A stretch of DNA of 64,000 nucleotides, taken from NCBI RefSeq assembly GCF_049680855.1, contig NZ_JBMPGS010000007.1, positions 56,229 through 120,228 on the forward strand. Direction: 5' to 3'. Each line of letters opens with the position of its first letter. Positions within the stretch are counted from its first letter, which is position 1. This stretch comes from Salinimicrobium sp049680855 (GTDB lineage: Bacteria; Bacteroidota; Bacteroidia; Flavobacteriales; Flavobacteriaceae). The position numbers were made by a program, and so were the translations under genes. Under the pieces are notes generated by a model. The model was given only the letters and a program-made list of their open reading frames with translations, searched no databases and had not been told where the DNA came from. This document shows, piece after piece, positions 1-7,827 of the stretch.

Positions 1-1412
1 ATTCTCTTCATTTTGCCGCTAGTAATTTATTGCATCTTGTTAACAACGTACTTGACTTTAGTAAGATCCGTGCAGGAAAAATTGATGTGACCAAAGAAGA
101 TTTTGATCTGAATAACCTGATTTACAAATTAATCAAAATACACCAACCAAAGGCTACAACAAAAAATGTTGAACTGGTATGCTGTCTAGAGCAAAAGACT
201 CCAGGAAGAATTTGTTCAGATCCATTTATCCTTAGTCAAATCCTGAATAACCTTATCGGTAATGCATTAAAATTTACAGATAAAGGTAGGATTTGCGTTT
301 CAGCAGAAACCTCTAAAGAAGAAAAGGGGGAGAGGTGGCTTAAGATTAGCGTGGAGGATACCGGGAAAGGTATAGCACCTGATAAGCTGGATTTTATATT
401 CGAGAAATTTTCTCAACAGAGAAGTTTTTCAGATGGTAACTACGAAGGAACAGGCTTAGGTCTTCCCATCACAAAAGCCCTGGTTGAGATATTAGGAGGG
501 AACATTGAAGTAAGCAGCACCCCCGGAAAGGGTTCAAAATTTTCCTTTACTATGCCTAAAATAGAAGCCTCTTTGTGGGTTAAAAAGGAAACTCGTCCAA
601 AGGAAGGGCAGGAGCTAACCGAGGATTTTAATGCAAAAAATTTACTGTTAGTTGAGGATGTAGAGATAAATCGTAATATAATTTTGCAGTATCTGAAAAA
701 ATGGTGGAATGTGGTGCCGGATGAAGCTGAGAATGGGGCAAAGGCATTAGAGATGATCCAGGAAAAGAATTACGACCTCATTCTTATGGACCTGCGTATG
801 CCGGTGATGGACGGGTATGAGGCATCTAAAATGATCAGGAAATTCGATTCATATAGGAAAATTCCAATTCTTGCTTTTACTGCCGATACAAGGAACAATC
901 GTAAATATTCCGGTCTTTTTAATGATATCATTTATAAACCTTTTGAACCCGGAGACCTAAAATATAAGATACAGAAGCACCTAATGGCGCCGGAGAATAT
1001 TGACAGGTTAAGCCGTTCCACGGAAGACAACGAAATGGGAGTAGCCGACCTATCTTCTTTTAATATTTGGCGATATACGAAAATAGCAGAGGGGAAACCG
1101 GAAATGCTGAAGAAATTCATTAGTGTTTCTGTCAAAGCCTTTGAAAAGTATAAAGAGAACTTTTTGGCTGTTAAAGATGAGGCAGCACTCTCTGATCTCA
1201 TTCATCGCAATACCATGAACGTCTATTATATTAATGCCGTTGGTTTACAGGAGAAAATAGAAAAATTTAGAAGTAGCTTAACTTATAAATATAATCAAGA
1301 AAACCTACATGACCAAAAAAGGGAAATCGTAGCCGAGTTTCATGGTATCATAAAGGGCCTTGAAGAGCTTTTATTGTCCTTAACTGAATCTGAGCATACC
1401 GGTAGGCTATAA
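1..1412 (+). CDS. Hybrid sensor histidine kinase, 5' end outside window
   Basis: The open frame enters from the left edge (codons start at base 3), so the sensor part and the H-box with the phospho-accepting histidine are not visible. The first codons encode the second dimerization helix, ending NNVLDFSKIRAGK. An HK ATPase domain follows, with N-box (NNLIGNALKFT), G1 (DTGKGI) and G2 (GTGLGLPI). Then comes a receiver domain (LLLVEDVEINR, phospho-acceptor in LILMDLRMPVMDG, lysine in YKPFEP). The last ~110 residues look like a degenerate Hpt domain with a histidine in LIHRNTMNVYYINA. It is a cytoplasmic phosphorelay protein of the BarA/TorS architecture; its signal and output are unknown. A weak hairpin follows the stop. 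It lies outside the proposed island repeat, so it is probably native chromosome or an older insertion. Confidence 0.9.
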   Translation, partial: SLHFAASNLLHLVNNVLDFSKIRAGKIDVTKEDFDLNNLIYKLIKIHQPKATTKNVELVCCLEQKTPGRICSDPFILSQILNNLIGNALKFTDKGRICVSAETSKEEKGERWLKISVEDTGKGIAPDKLDFIFEKFSQQRSFSDGNYEGTGLGLPITKALVEILGGNIEVSSTPGKGSKFSFTMPKIEASLWVKKETRPKEGQELTEDFNAKNLLLVEDVEINRNIILQYLKKWWNVVPDEAENGAKALEMIQEKNYDLILMDLRMPVMDGYEASKMIRKFDSYRKIPILAFTADTRNNRKYSGLFNDIIYKPFEPGDLKYKIQKHLMAPENIDRLSRSTEDNEMGVADLSSFNIWRYTKIAEGKPEMLKKFISVSVKAFEKYKENFLAVKDEAALSDLIHRNTMNVYYINAVGLQEKIEKFRSSLTYKYNQENLHDQKREIVAEFHGIIKGLEELLLSLTESEHTGRL

Positions 1413-1414
1413 AT

Positions 1415-1450
1415 AGAGGGTATGGTAATTAAAAACAGCCCTCTGATCTT
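1415..1450 (+). terminator. Weak hairpin after histidine kinase
   Basis: AGAGGG (1415-1420) can pair with CCCTCT (1439-1444), followed by GATCTTTT. It starts just after the kinase stop codon. The long loop and poor T-run make it a weak terminator candidate. Confidence 0.35.
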
Positions 1451-1491
1451 TTAGGATTTGCCAAATTTTTGGGTCAATCATTTTAATCAAA

Positions 1492-1506
1492 TTATTTGCC
1501 AATACA
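1492..1506. repeat. Distal att repeat of the island (copy of mnmE 3' end)
   Basis: TTATTTGCCAATACA is identical to 47358-47372, in the same orientation. On the minus strand it reads TGTATTGGCAAATAA, the codons C-I-G-K-stop that end MnmE. The match to the mnmE copy extends to 17 of 18 bases (TTCTGTATTGG... versus TTTTGTATTGG...). By chance a given 15-mer should almost never recur in 64 kb. The 3' end of mnmE/trmE is a known integration site, for example of Salmonella genomic island 1. Confidence 0.8.
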
Positions 1507-1751
1507 GAAGTTTTCAGTTCCCAGTTTTAAAGGGCTTAGCGAAAAACGAGGTGTAATCCAGGTACACGGCCATTGTAACATATTGAAAAAACATCACAAA
1601 ATATTATCAAATATTTAGTCTTTGATGATTTTACCAGTTATTTCTCCAATATTAAAATAGGGAATATAGCTTGCCCGTCATAACTAATTTTAACCTTTAA
1701 ATCTTTGAGAGCCAGTTCATCTACTTCCAGAATTTAAATGATCTCTTATAA

Positions 1752-2735
1752 TTACTCTTTGGTCAGTTTTTTTAATCGTGTCTGATAGGCCTGCAAATAG
1801 TTTCTTTTGGTTTTTTCATCTAAAAAGGAAGCCTGAGTCAGGGTGTCCACCTGATCGGAACCGTTGATCATGGAAGCCATGGTAGTATTAAACAGTTTCG
1901 AGGATAAGCCTACCTTTTCCGCCAGTACTTTAAACTGCCCAGCCACATGGGTTTGGGCCAGGTGGGCCGGTAATAGACCACCATCCAATGCAAAATCACT
2001 ATCCTCAATATGGATACGGGTATTTAACAGGTCATAAGCTGGACTTAAGCGATGATCTCCCATTGGTGTTTCAAGAATTGCAAAATTCTTCAGGTGAGCA
2101 TCTCCATTAGAAAACAAGTAATTGAACAACAGCAGTTTAAACAATTTAGGTGTTTCCACGCGGTAGGCGGGGAGATATTTCTTCATCAATTCAAATAGCT
2201 CCAGGTAATTCCCTTCGTATTTATAGTGGTCCCCATGGGTCTGTGGAGTTTTTCCTGCCAGTGAGGCAAAATCCTCTTTAGCCTTTTTGTTGCCATCCGA
2301 CTGTACATCAAAGCGTTTGGTGATGTAGGCCGGGGCCCCGTTTTTAAAAAAGATGAGCGCATTTTCTGCGGTTTCTATCCCGTATACCTGCCGTGCAATC
2401 TGCATAGTCAGATGCTCATTGGCGGGCATCTGGTCCCGTTTTTTTCCGAAATTAGGAATAGGTTTTAGAATATAGGTGCCACGCTCTCCTTTTTTGATCA
2501 AACGTAGCTTGTTCTTTTCCAGTAATACTGAGAATTTTTCCTGGACCCCTGATATGGATATCCGTTTTTGATTCTCTTCAAACAACTTATCCGTTGGAGC
2601 ATTTGAATTGGGGGCCTCATAGGGAAGGATGTGAGACACCTTGCGCCCGTCGAATACCCGTTTTAGGCTGGTTCGGCTATAGGTGGTAAAACCCGGGGCC
2701 AGAGTTCCGGGACAATTTGTAAACTTTGCTATCAT
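1752..2735 (-). CDS. hipT: HipT-like Ser/Thr kinase toxin (HipA C-terminal domain)
   Basis: This 327-residue protein has the HipA kinase core without the N-terminal HipA subdomain, which is encoded by the preceding gene. Visible motifs are the Gly-rich loop region SISGVQEKFS (residues 60-69), the catalytic NGDAHLKN segment (~residue 210) and the metal-binding YDL in LSPAYDLLNT. HipA-family kinases phosphorylate aminoacyl-tRNA synthetases and stop translation; the HipT of the three-gene HipBST system targets TrpRS. The S60-I-S62 pair resembles the autophosphorylated serines of the HipT loop. Its start overlaps the stop of the upstream gene by 4 bases, indicating translational coupling. Function is by family; the target here is unknown. 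Confidence 0.85.
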   Translation of the reverse strand: MIAKFTNCPGTLAPGFTTYSRTSLKRVFDGRKVSHILPYEAPNSNAPTDKLFEENQKRISISGVQEKFSVLLEKNKLRLIKKGERGTYILKPIPNFGKKRDQMPANEHLTMQIARQVYGIETAENALIFFKNGAPAYITKRFDVQSDGNKKAKEDFASLAGKTPQTHGDHYKYEGNYLELFELMKKYLPAYRVETPKLFKLLLFNYLFSNGDAHLKNFAILETPMGDHRLSPAYDLLNTRIHIEDSDFALDGGLLPAHLAQTHVAGQFKVLAEKVGLSSKLFNTTMASMINGSDQVDTLTQASFLDEKTKRNYLQAYQTRLKKLTKE

Positions 2736-3064
2736 ACGGAGGCTTCAAGCTTTTTAACGGTTATGGCCCCCACGGTATCATATCGGGCTGTAGCCATCAG
2801 GATTCCAAAATAATCATCGATATCAAGGCGCTCTGCCTTGCAAACAGCTTGTCGATTGGTCCCTTCCGGAATCATATTATAAAAAAACGGAAATAAATAT
2901 GGGGAATGGTATTCCTGTTGGGACCGGGGCAGGGTGAGACTAATAGGAGGATTGTCCGGATCGGCCATCCAACGGTCCAGATAACGGAAGGTAAAACTGC
3001 CGTCATCATGTTGTTGGAGCACACCGGCCTCTGTTCCTTTATATAAAATAGCGGCTTGTCTCAT
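2732..3064 (-). CDS. hipS: HipS-like protein (HipA N-terminal subdomain)
   Basis: A stand-alone 110-residue homologue of the HipA N-terminal subdomain 1, with the typical LTLPRSQQEYHSPYLFPFFYNMIPEG segment. In canonical HipA this is fused to the kinase. In the HipBST arrangement it is separate and acts as the antitoxin, while HipB strengthens neutralization and represses the operon. It starts 5 bases after hipB ends and overlaps the kinase start by 4 bases, so all three genes should be one transcript. Length and order match the split arrangement, not a broken hipA, because both halves have clean start and stop codons. Confidence 0.82.
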   Translation of the reverse strand: MRQAAILYKGTEAGVLQQHDDGSFTFRYLDRWMADPDNPPISLTLPRSQQEYHSPYLFPFFYNMIPEGTNRQAVCKAERLDIDDYFGILMATARYDTVGAITVKKLEASV

Positions 3065-3069
3065 TTAGG

Positions 3070-3279
3070 CTATATCTTTTTAATTTGGAGGGTGATCTCC
3101 AGCCCTAACACATCAGTAATCTTTTGCAAGGATTGTAAGGTAGGATTGGCCTTTCCGGTCTCGATCTTGTACAATGTAATGATTCCTATATCGGCCATCT
3201 CAGCTAATTGTTCCTGAGTGATACGCATGTGATCACGTCTTTGTTGAATAAGCCTTCCGATGTGTGCGATTGCTTCCAT
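3070..3279 (-). CDS. hipB: HipB-like XRE-family repressor
   Basis: A 69-residue protein that is almost entirely one XRE/HTH_3 domain: RITQEQLAEMADIGIITLYKIETGKANPTLQSLQKITDVLGLEI. As first gene of the operon it should repress transcription from the region directly upstream, where two similar AATCC-N12-GGATT-like sites are seen, and bind the kinase complex. Confidence 0.85.
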   Translation of the reverse strand: MEAIAHIGRLIQQRRDHMRITQEQLAEMADIGIITLYKIETGKANPTLQSLQKITDVLGLEITLQIKKI

Positions 3280-3294
3280 TTTTTATAAGGTAAA

Positions 3295-3316
3295 AATCCA
3301 TAGTATAATGAGGATT
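3295..3316. promoter_or_regulatory. Candidate HipB operator 1
   Basis: AATCC (3295-3299), 12 bases, then GGATT (3312-3316): a perfect 5-bp inverted repeat 16 bases upstream of hipB. E. coli HipB binds TATCC-N8-GGATA, so the half-site sequence fits although the spacer is longer. The inner sequence ATA(G/T)TATAATGA is shared with site 2. Confidence 0.5.
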
Positions 3317-3415
3317 CAAGAGTCAAAATAATTGCTAGATTCAAAAATACATTAAAAACCACATTTTCATGAGGAATTTGATGCTTTTTTACAGGATGGC
3401 GGGAAAATACTATAT

Positions 3416-3437
3416 AATCCATATTATAATGAGGGTT
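3416..3437. promoter_or_regulatory. Candidate HipB operator 2
   Basis: AATCC (3416-3420), 12 bases, GGGTT (3433-3437). It differs from site 1 only at a few positions and lies 121 bp from it. Two operators could allow looping or cooperative binding. Confidence 0.45.
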
Positions 3438-3500
3438 TAGGTGGTGTTTTTTTCTTTCCATTCTTTGAGGTAAGAAATTCTTCCATAAGTAAATATGTAC

Positions 3501-3785
3501 TTAGGCTTCCATCGGCCAATCCCCATACTGCCCCTCGGCCTGTTCAATCACTTCTTTCAGCAGATTATCCAGTTCTGAAAATGGCACTTTGCCTATTTAT
3601 TTTTTTTACTGCCAAACGAATGGCAGCGTGGACGTCTTCTTATTTGGTTCAGTCGAATTGGAGGTTCTTCTTTGCGGGGTCTACTGCTTTATGCACTAGG
3701 TCTGGAATGGGCCGGGCTGGTTGATTATTTTTTTGTTGGCAGACAAGAAGTCACAGGACCCCAAGTTCATGTTTGGTGAAGCTGA
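3501..3785 (-). pseudogene. Decayed 3' end of an hsdR gene
   Basis: This stretch aligns along its length with the last ~280 bases of the hsdR gene at 5128-7776: shared blocks include ATACTGCCCCTC, ATTATCCAGTTC, GAAAATGG, GGCAGCG and ACTTTATGCAC. It carries many substitutions and several small indels and stops in every frame. It is the relic of a second, diverged type I restriction R-subunit gene on the same strand, not a recent duplication. No rest of that gene is visible; the hip operon begins directly to its left. It points to repeated turnover of restriction loci at this site. Confidence 0.75.
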
Positions 3786-3811
3786 AAGGTTTGCTCCTCA
3801 TCTCTAAAAAA

Positions 3812-4174
3812 TCAAATAGAATTCACCATTTGTTCCCTATGCTTTATTCCCCAGGCAGCAATTACATTTGTTAGTTCTTTTAAAGTCCTTCCATATTCTG
3901 AGATTTGATAGGTTACTGTTACCGGCTTAGTGTCTAAAACTTTCCTTATTATCAGCTTGTTCATCTCCAAATCCTTCAGTTCCCTGCTCAGCATTTTACC
4001 CGAAATACCATTTACCTCTTTTAATAATTCTGAATAGCGCATGGGCTGATAGCAAAGGCAGGCTATGATTGATACTTTCCACTTTCCGCTTAAAACATCC
4101 ATCGTATCGTGGATGGCTCTTATCTTTATTGAACAGCTATCAAAAGCTGCCATATCTACTACTTTTTCTTCCAT
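3812..4174 (-). CDS. HxlR-family winged-helix transcriptional regulator
   Basis: A 120-residue regulator with the HxlR core: conserved Cys in DSCSIK, then DVLSGKWKVSIIACL, MRYSELLKEVNGISGKMLSRELKDLE (recognition helix) and the wing KPVTVTYQISEYGRTL. The frame stays open to 4237, but I prefer the ATG at 4174: the extra 21 codons lie over a run of near-repeats (AGTAACTTTGTGAC, AGTAATAGTGAC, GGTAACCTTAGG) that look like operator DNA between this gene and the divergent nitroreductase. HxlR proteins often regulate an adjacent divergent oxidoreductase and respond to electrophiles or redox stress, which fits. Confidence 0.85.
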   Translation of the reverse strand: MEEKVVDMAAFDSCSIKIRAIHDTMDVLSGKWKVSIIACLCYQPMRYSELLKEVNGISGKMLSRELKDLEMNKLIIRKVLDTKPVTVTYQISEYGRTLKELTNVIAAWGIKHREQMVNSI

Positions 4175-4244
4175 ATCACCTAAGGTTACCAAAATGTCAC
4201 TATTACTTTTTGTCACAAAGTTACTTTTTTTAATCAATAGCTTT

Positions 4245-4252
4245 TACCTTTG
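4245..4252 (+). promoter_or_regulatory. -7 box of nitroreductase promoter
   Basis: TACCTTTG fits the Bacteroidota -7 consensus TAnnTTTG and lies 18 bases before the preferred ATG at 4271. No clear -33 TTG is seen. It lies beside the HxlR near-repeats, so the regulator could cover it. Confidence 0.5.
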
Positions 4253-4270
4253 CAAAAAAAAATACCGAAT

Positions 4271-4921
4271 ATGAGTTTAGTAGAAGATCTTCAATGGCGC
4301 TATGCCACCAAAAAAATGAATGGCAAAAAAGTGCCTCAGGAAAAAATAGATTATATTTTAGAAGCTGCCCGTCTGGCTCCTTCTTCCTCAGGTTTACAAC
4401 CTTATAAGATCATCGTTATTACAGATAAGGCCCTGTTGGAAAAGATTAAAGGCATTGCCTGGAACCAGGGTCAAATTACAGATTGTTCACATTTATTGGT
4501 TTTTGCAGCCTGGGATGGGTATAGTGATGAACGGATAACGAATGTTTTTAACTACACCCTGGATCAACGCAAATTACCCCACAGCACCATGGATGAATAC
4601 AAGGAAAGACTTTGGAGCTTGTATGAGCCTTTGGGACAGGAGTGGCACGCGCACCATGCCGCTAAACAAAGCTATATAGCTTTTGGTCTGGCAATTGCAG
4701 CTGCGGCAGAACAAAAAGTAGATGCTACTCCTATAGAAGGATTTATTCCTGAAGAACTAGACCAGCTTTTACAATTGTCGGGGAGTGGGTACAAAAGCAC
4801 TTTATTATTGCCCCTAGGTTATAGGGAAGATGAGAATGACTGGTTAGTAAGCATGAAAAAAGTTCGTACCCCAAAAGAAGATTTCGTTACAGAGCTAACG
4901 TTAGAGGACGTAGCCTCATAA
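4271..4921 (+). CDS. NAD(P)H-dependent FMN nitroreductase family protein
   Basis: 216 residues, normal for NfsB/NfnB-like enzymes. FMN-binding signatures are WRYATKKMNGKKV near the N-terminus, AARLAPSSSGLQPYKIIVI, and the C-terminal GYKSTLLLPLGYREDEND(W). These cytoplasmic flavoenzymes reduce nitroaromatics, quinones or similar compounds. I chose the ATG at 4271 over one at 4250 because the -7 box overlaps the latter. Divergent from the HxlR regulator, and followed by a clear terminator, so it is a single-gene unit. Confidence 0.88.
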   Translation: MSLVEDLQWRYATKKMNGKKVPQEKIDYILEAARLAPSSSGLQPYKIIVITDKALLEKIKGIAWNQGQITDCSHLLVFAAWDGYSDERITNVFNYTLDQRKLPHSTMDEYKERLWSLYEPLGQEWHAHHAAKQSYIAFGLAIAAAAEQKVDATPIEGFIPEELDQLLQLSGSGYKSTLLLPLGYREDENDWLVSMKKVRTPKEDFVTELTLEDVAS

Positions 4922-4986
4922 TGAGGCTCCTGTAAAAAAACAACAGGAGAAATTTTCATGAATAATTTCATACGATAAGAAGGAAG

Positions 4987-5013
4987 CCGTCTTAAAAAGG
5001 GACGGTTTTTTCT
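4987..5013 (+). terminator. Rho-independent terminator after nitroreductase
   Basis: CCGTC (4987-4991) and GACGG (5001-5005) form a hairpin followed by TTTTTTCTTTT on the plus strand. Confidence 0.75.
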
Positions 5014-5127
5014 TTTAAGATTGGCACCTAAAAAAAATAAAGCAGGTTTAGGAAGGCTCAGGCTGTCTCACAGGGCTTCAAAATTTTTTCTCCAGCGTCG
5101 TATGACTTATCCAGGAAGGACATTACT

Positions 5128-7776
5128 CTATGCCTCCAACGGCCAGTCCTTATACTGCCCCTCCGCCTGCTCAATCACTTCCTTTAGTAAATTATCCAGT
5201 TCAGAAAATGGTACTTTTCCCCGTAATTCTCTTTTCACTGCCAGCCGAATGGCAGCGCGGGCGTCTTCTTTTTTGGTCCAGTCGAGTTGGAGGTTTTTCT
5301 TGACGGAGTATACCACTTTATGCACCAGGTCCTGTATGGGTCCGCTTTGGTTGAGTAACTTTTCGTTGGCCGATAAAAGGTCATAGAAAGCCAGTTCGTC
5401 TTCGGTTAAACCGAGTTGTTTGGTCCTGATGTCATCCTGCTGAAATTCATTGGCAATATCCAGCAGGTGCTTGATGGCCGCAATGGAATCCAGGGAATTC
5501 CTGTGGTAGTTACTCAGCACTTTTTCCAGCTCTTCTTTCAGTTTGCGCATCCGGCGGATGTTCTTTGGCATTCGCACCCGTATCTCGTCATTGATGATCC
5601 TGCGCAGCAATTCTACTTTTATGTTCTCGTCGCCTTTTTCTTTTACGATGGCCTGGAACCGATCGTCTACTATGGAAATATCGATCTTGTCCAGATTATA
5701 CATTTTTGCCAGGTCTACAATTTCTTGCGATTCGAGGGATTTGCTTATCAGGTCTTTAATCTTTTCATTCTTCTCCCTGCGGGGGCCGGGAGGGAATTTT
5801 ATCTTTCTTATGAGTTGCCTGATCTTCTGAATGATCGCCAGCTCTTCCTGTATGTCCCAGATGCGGGGATCGGAACTGGTCATTGCCACCAGCTCTGCCA
5901 GCTTTCGCTCTTCAAGCAAAAAGGCATCGGTAACGGCATCAGATTTTAAAAGGCTGTTCACTTTAGTGTTTGACCATTTCATCCGGTCCATGGAGGACAT
6001 TGCATTGATGGTTTCCGCATCAAATTCTCCCACCAGATCCTTCACTTTCTCAAACTGCTCCAGGCACACTTCTACCGCGCCTTCAAGATCCAAAGTCGGT
6101 TTTCCTTCCCCGCCTCCGGCGGTGTATTTCTTGGTGGCTTCGGCCAGAAAGCCGGAGATCCCTATAAAATCTACCACCAGTCCGTTGGGTTTTTCTCCGA
6201 AAACCCGGTTTACCCTTGCAATCGCCTGCATCAGGTTATGGCCTTTCAATATCTTATTCACATACATCGTATGGGCGCAGGGGGCATCAAAGCCCGTGAG
6301 CCACATATCGCGAACGATGACGATCTTTAGCGGATCCTCAGGCGTTCGGAAACGCTTTTTAATGGCTTCCATCGCTTCTTTGGTGCGTATGTGTGGATTC
6401 CAGTCTGTAGGATCTTTGCTGATGTTCCCTGTCTTTATCACGGCTATCTCAGGGCATCCTTCCAGTGCGATTAGCGCATTGTACATTTTTACGCAGTTCC
6501 GCCGACTCATACACACGATCATCGCTTTTCCCGGCAAAGTTGCTGTTCTTTTGGTATAATGGGTAAGAATATCTGCAGCCACACGATTTACACGGTCATT
6601 GGCCCCGGCGGCATCTTCTATCGCAGCCCAAACGGCATTGTTTTCCTCGTCCTCATCTTCTTCCATTTCATCCAGCTCCTTATCATATTTGGCTTTGATG
6701 TTGAGCGGTACCATTTTTGGCTCGTAATAAATGGGCACCGTGGCACCGTCTTCCACGGCCTGTTTGATATCGTAAGTGTGAATGGTGGGGCCAAATACCT
6801 GTTGGGTATCGGCATCCTTGCCATCTACGGGAGTTCCGGTGAAGCCTATAAAGGAAGCATTGGGCAGGGCGCGTCTTATGTTCTGCGCAAAGCCGCCGCT
6901 ATGGAATCCATACTGGGTGCGGTGGGCTTCATCTGCCATCACGATAAGGTTGGTACGTTCAGAAAGTACCGGGTGGGAGAGCTCTTTTCCCGAAGCCAAT
7001 TCCTTTAACCGAAATTTCTCAATGGTGGTAAAGATCACCCCGCCGCCATCGGTGCTTAGCAGGGCCCGCAGCTCATCGGTGGTATCGGCGTGTTGTACGT
7101 GGCCCACCAGGTCTTTGCACAGCACAAAATTCTCATAGAGTTGCTGGTCCAGGTCATTGCGGTCTACCTGGATGAGGATGGTGGGATTTTTCATTTCGGG
7201 CATTTGCCGCAGGATCCCGGTAAGGATGGCCATCGAAATGCTTTTGCCCGATCCTTGCGTGTGCCAGATCACTCCCAGCCGGCCGTCGCCGTTGGGTTTT
7301 ATAGTTGAAACCGCAGAGTCCACCGCTTTTTTGATACCCCAGTACTGGTGATATTTTGCGCCTTTCTTGATTATTTTCCCATTGTGGTCTTCGTGGAAAA
7401 TGAAGTTTTGCAGGTAGTTTAAGATGGTTTTCTTCGGAAATAATCCCTTCAGCAGGGTTTCCAGCTGAAGTTCCTGTTGCTGCTGAAGGTCATCCCCGTG
7501 CAGACTTTTCCACGGAGCAAACCATTTTAGGGAAGAGTTGTACATCCCGTGCAGGGTTTCCAGCCCATCTGAAACTACCGTGATGGCATTATAATCAAAC
7601 AGCTGTGGAATATCCTGAATGTAATGTCCAATTTGCCCGTGCGCGTTTTCCACGCCCAGCTCAGGATCAAACATATTCTTGAATTCAAAAACGATGAGCG
7701 GAAGTCCATTAATGAAAACGAGCAAATCTGTGCGCCGGCTGTTCTTGCCAATGATCTTTACTTCATCTGCACACAC
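5128..7776 (-). CDS. hsdR: Type I restriction enzyme R subunit, N-terminally truncated
   Basis: 882 residues. The nuclease core is present at the extreme N-terminus (D17 in RRTDLLVFINGLPL, E31-F-K33). SF2 translocase motifs follow: Walker A TQGSGKS (173-179), DEAH (282-285), SFIGFTGTP, and TGFDAPCAHTMYV further on. Intact HsdR proteins of this type have over a hundred residues before the nuclease core; here the start is a GTG, and in-frame stops (two TAA codons) lie about 20 codons upstream, abutting the unrelated AT-rich gene ending at 7828. The 5' part was therefore probably removed by the insertion. HsdR works with HsdM and HsdS; HsdM lies 6.9 kb upstream on the same strand and no HsdS is seen. 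Restriction activity is doubtful. Confidence 0.9.
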   Translation of the reverse strand: MCADEVKIIGKNSRRTDLLVFINGLPLIVFEFKNMFDPELGVENAHGQIGHYIQDIPQLFDYNAITVVSDGLETLHGMYNSSLKWFAPWKSLHGDDLQQQQELQLETLLKGLFPKKTILNYLQNFIFHEDHNGKIIKKGAKYHQYWGIKKAVDSAVSTIKPNGDGRLGVIWHTQGSGKSISMAILTGILRQMPEMKNPTILIQVDRNDLDQQLYENFVLCKDLVGHVQHADTTDELRALLSTDGGGVIFTTIEKFRLKELASGKELSHPVLSERTNLIVMADEAHRTQYGFHSGGFAQNIRRALPNASFIGFTGTPVDGKDADTQQVFGPTIHTYDIKQAVEDGATVPIYYEPKMVPLNIKAKYDKELDEMEEDEDEENNAVWAAIEDAAGANDRVNRVAADILTHYTKRTATLPGKAMIVCMSRRNCVKMYNALIALEGCPEIAVIKTGNISKDPTDWNPHIRTKEAMEAIKKRFRTPEDPLKIVIVRDMWLTGFDAPCAHTMYVNKILKGHNLMQAIARVNRVFGEKPNGLVVDFIGISGFLAEATKKYTAGGGEGKPTLDLEGAVEVCLEQFEKVKDLVGEFDAETINAMSSMDRMKWSNTKVNSLLKSDAVTDAFLLEERKLAELVAMTSSDPRIWDIQEELAIIQKIRQLIRKIKFPPGPRREKNEKIKDLISKSLESQEIVDLAKMYNLDKIDISIVDDRFQAIVKEKGDENIKVELLRRIINDEIRVRMPKNIRRMRKLKEELEKVLSNYHRNSLDSIAAIKHLLDIANEFQQDDIRTKQLGLTEDELAFYDLLSANEKLLNQSGPIQDLVHKVVYSVKKNLQLDWTKKEDARAAIRLAVKRELRGKVPFSELDNLLKEVIEQAEGQYKDWPLEA

Positions 7777-7827
7777 AATGTCACACTGAAAATGAAAATG
7801 TGGAACAACTAAATCGAAGAATTTTTA

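Larger units (their letters stand above)
1413..1751. other. Non-coding stretch with island left end
   Basis: No convincing gene lies between the kinase and the hip operon. It holds the hairpin at 1415-1444 and the repeat at 1492-1506. About 25 codons on the minus strand near 1650-1730 look like a protein tail but have stops on both sides, so they could be a decayed gene. Confidence 0.5.

Noticed and set aside
3204..3461. 85-codon frame upstream of hipB
   Set aside because: Overlaps hipB in another frame and covers the two operator-like sites; composition is not protein-like.
5416..7351. Several plus-strand frames inside hsdR
   Set aside because: All are antisense shadows of a GC-richer gene with clear HsdR motifs on the minus strand.
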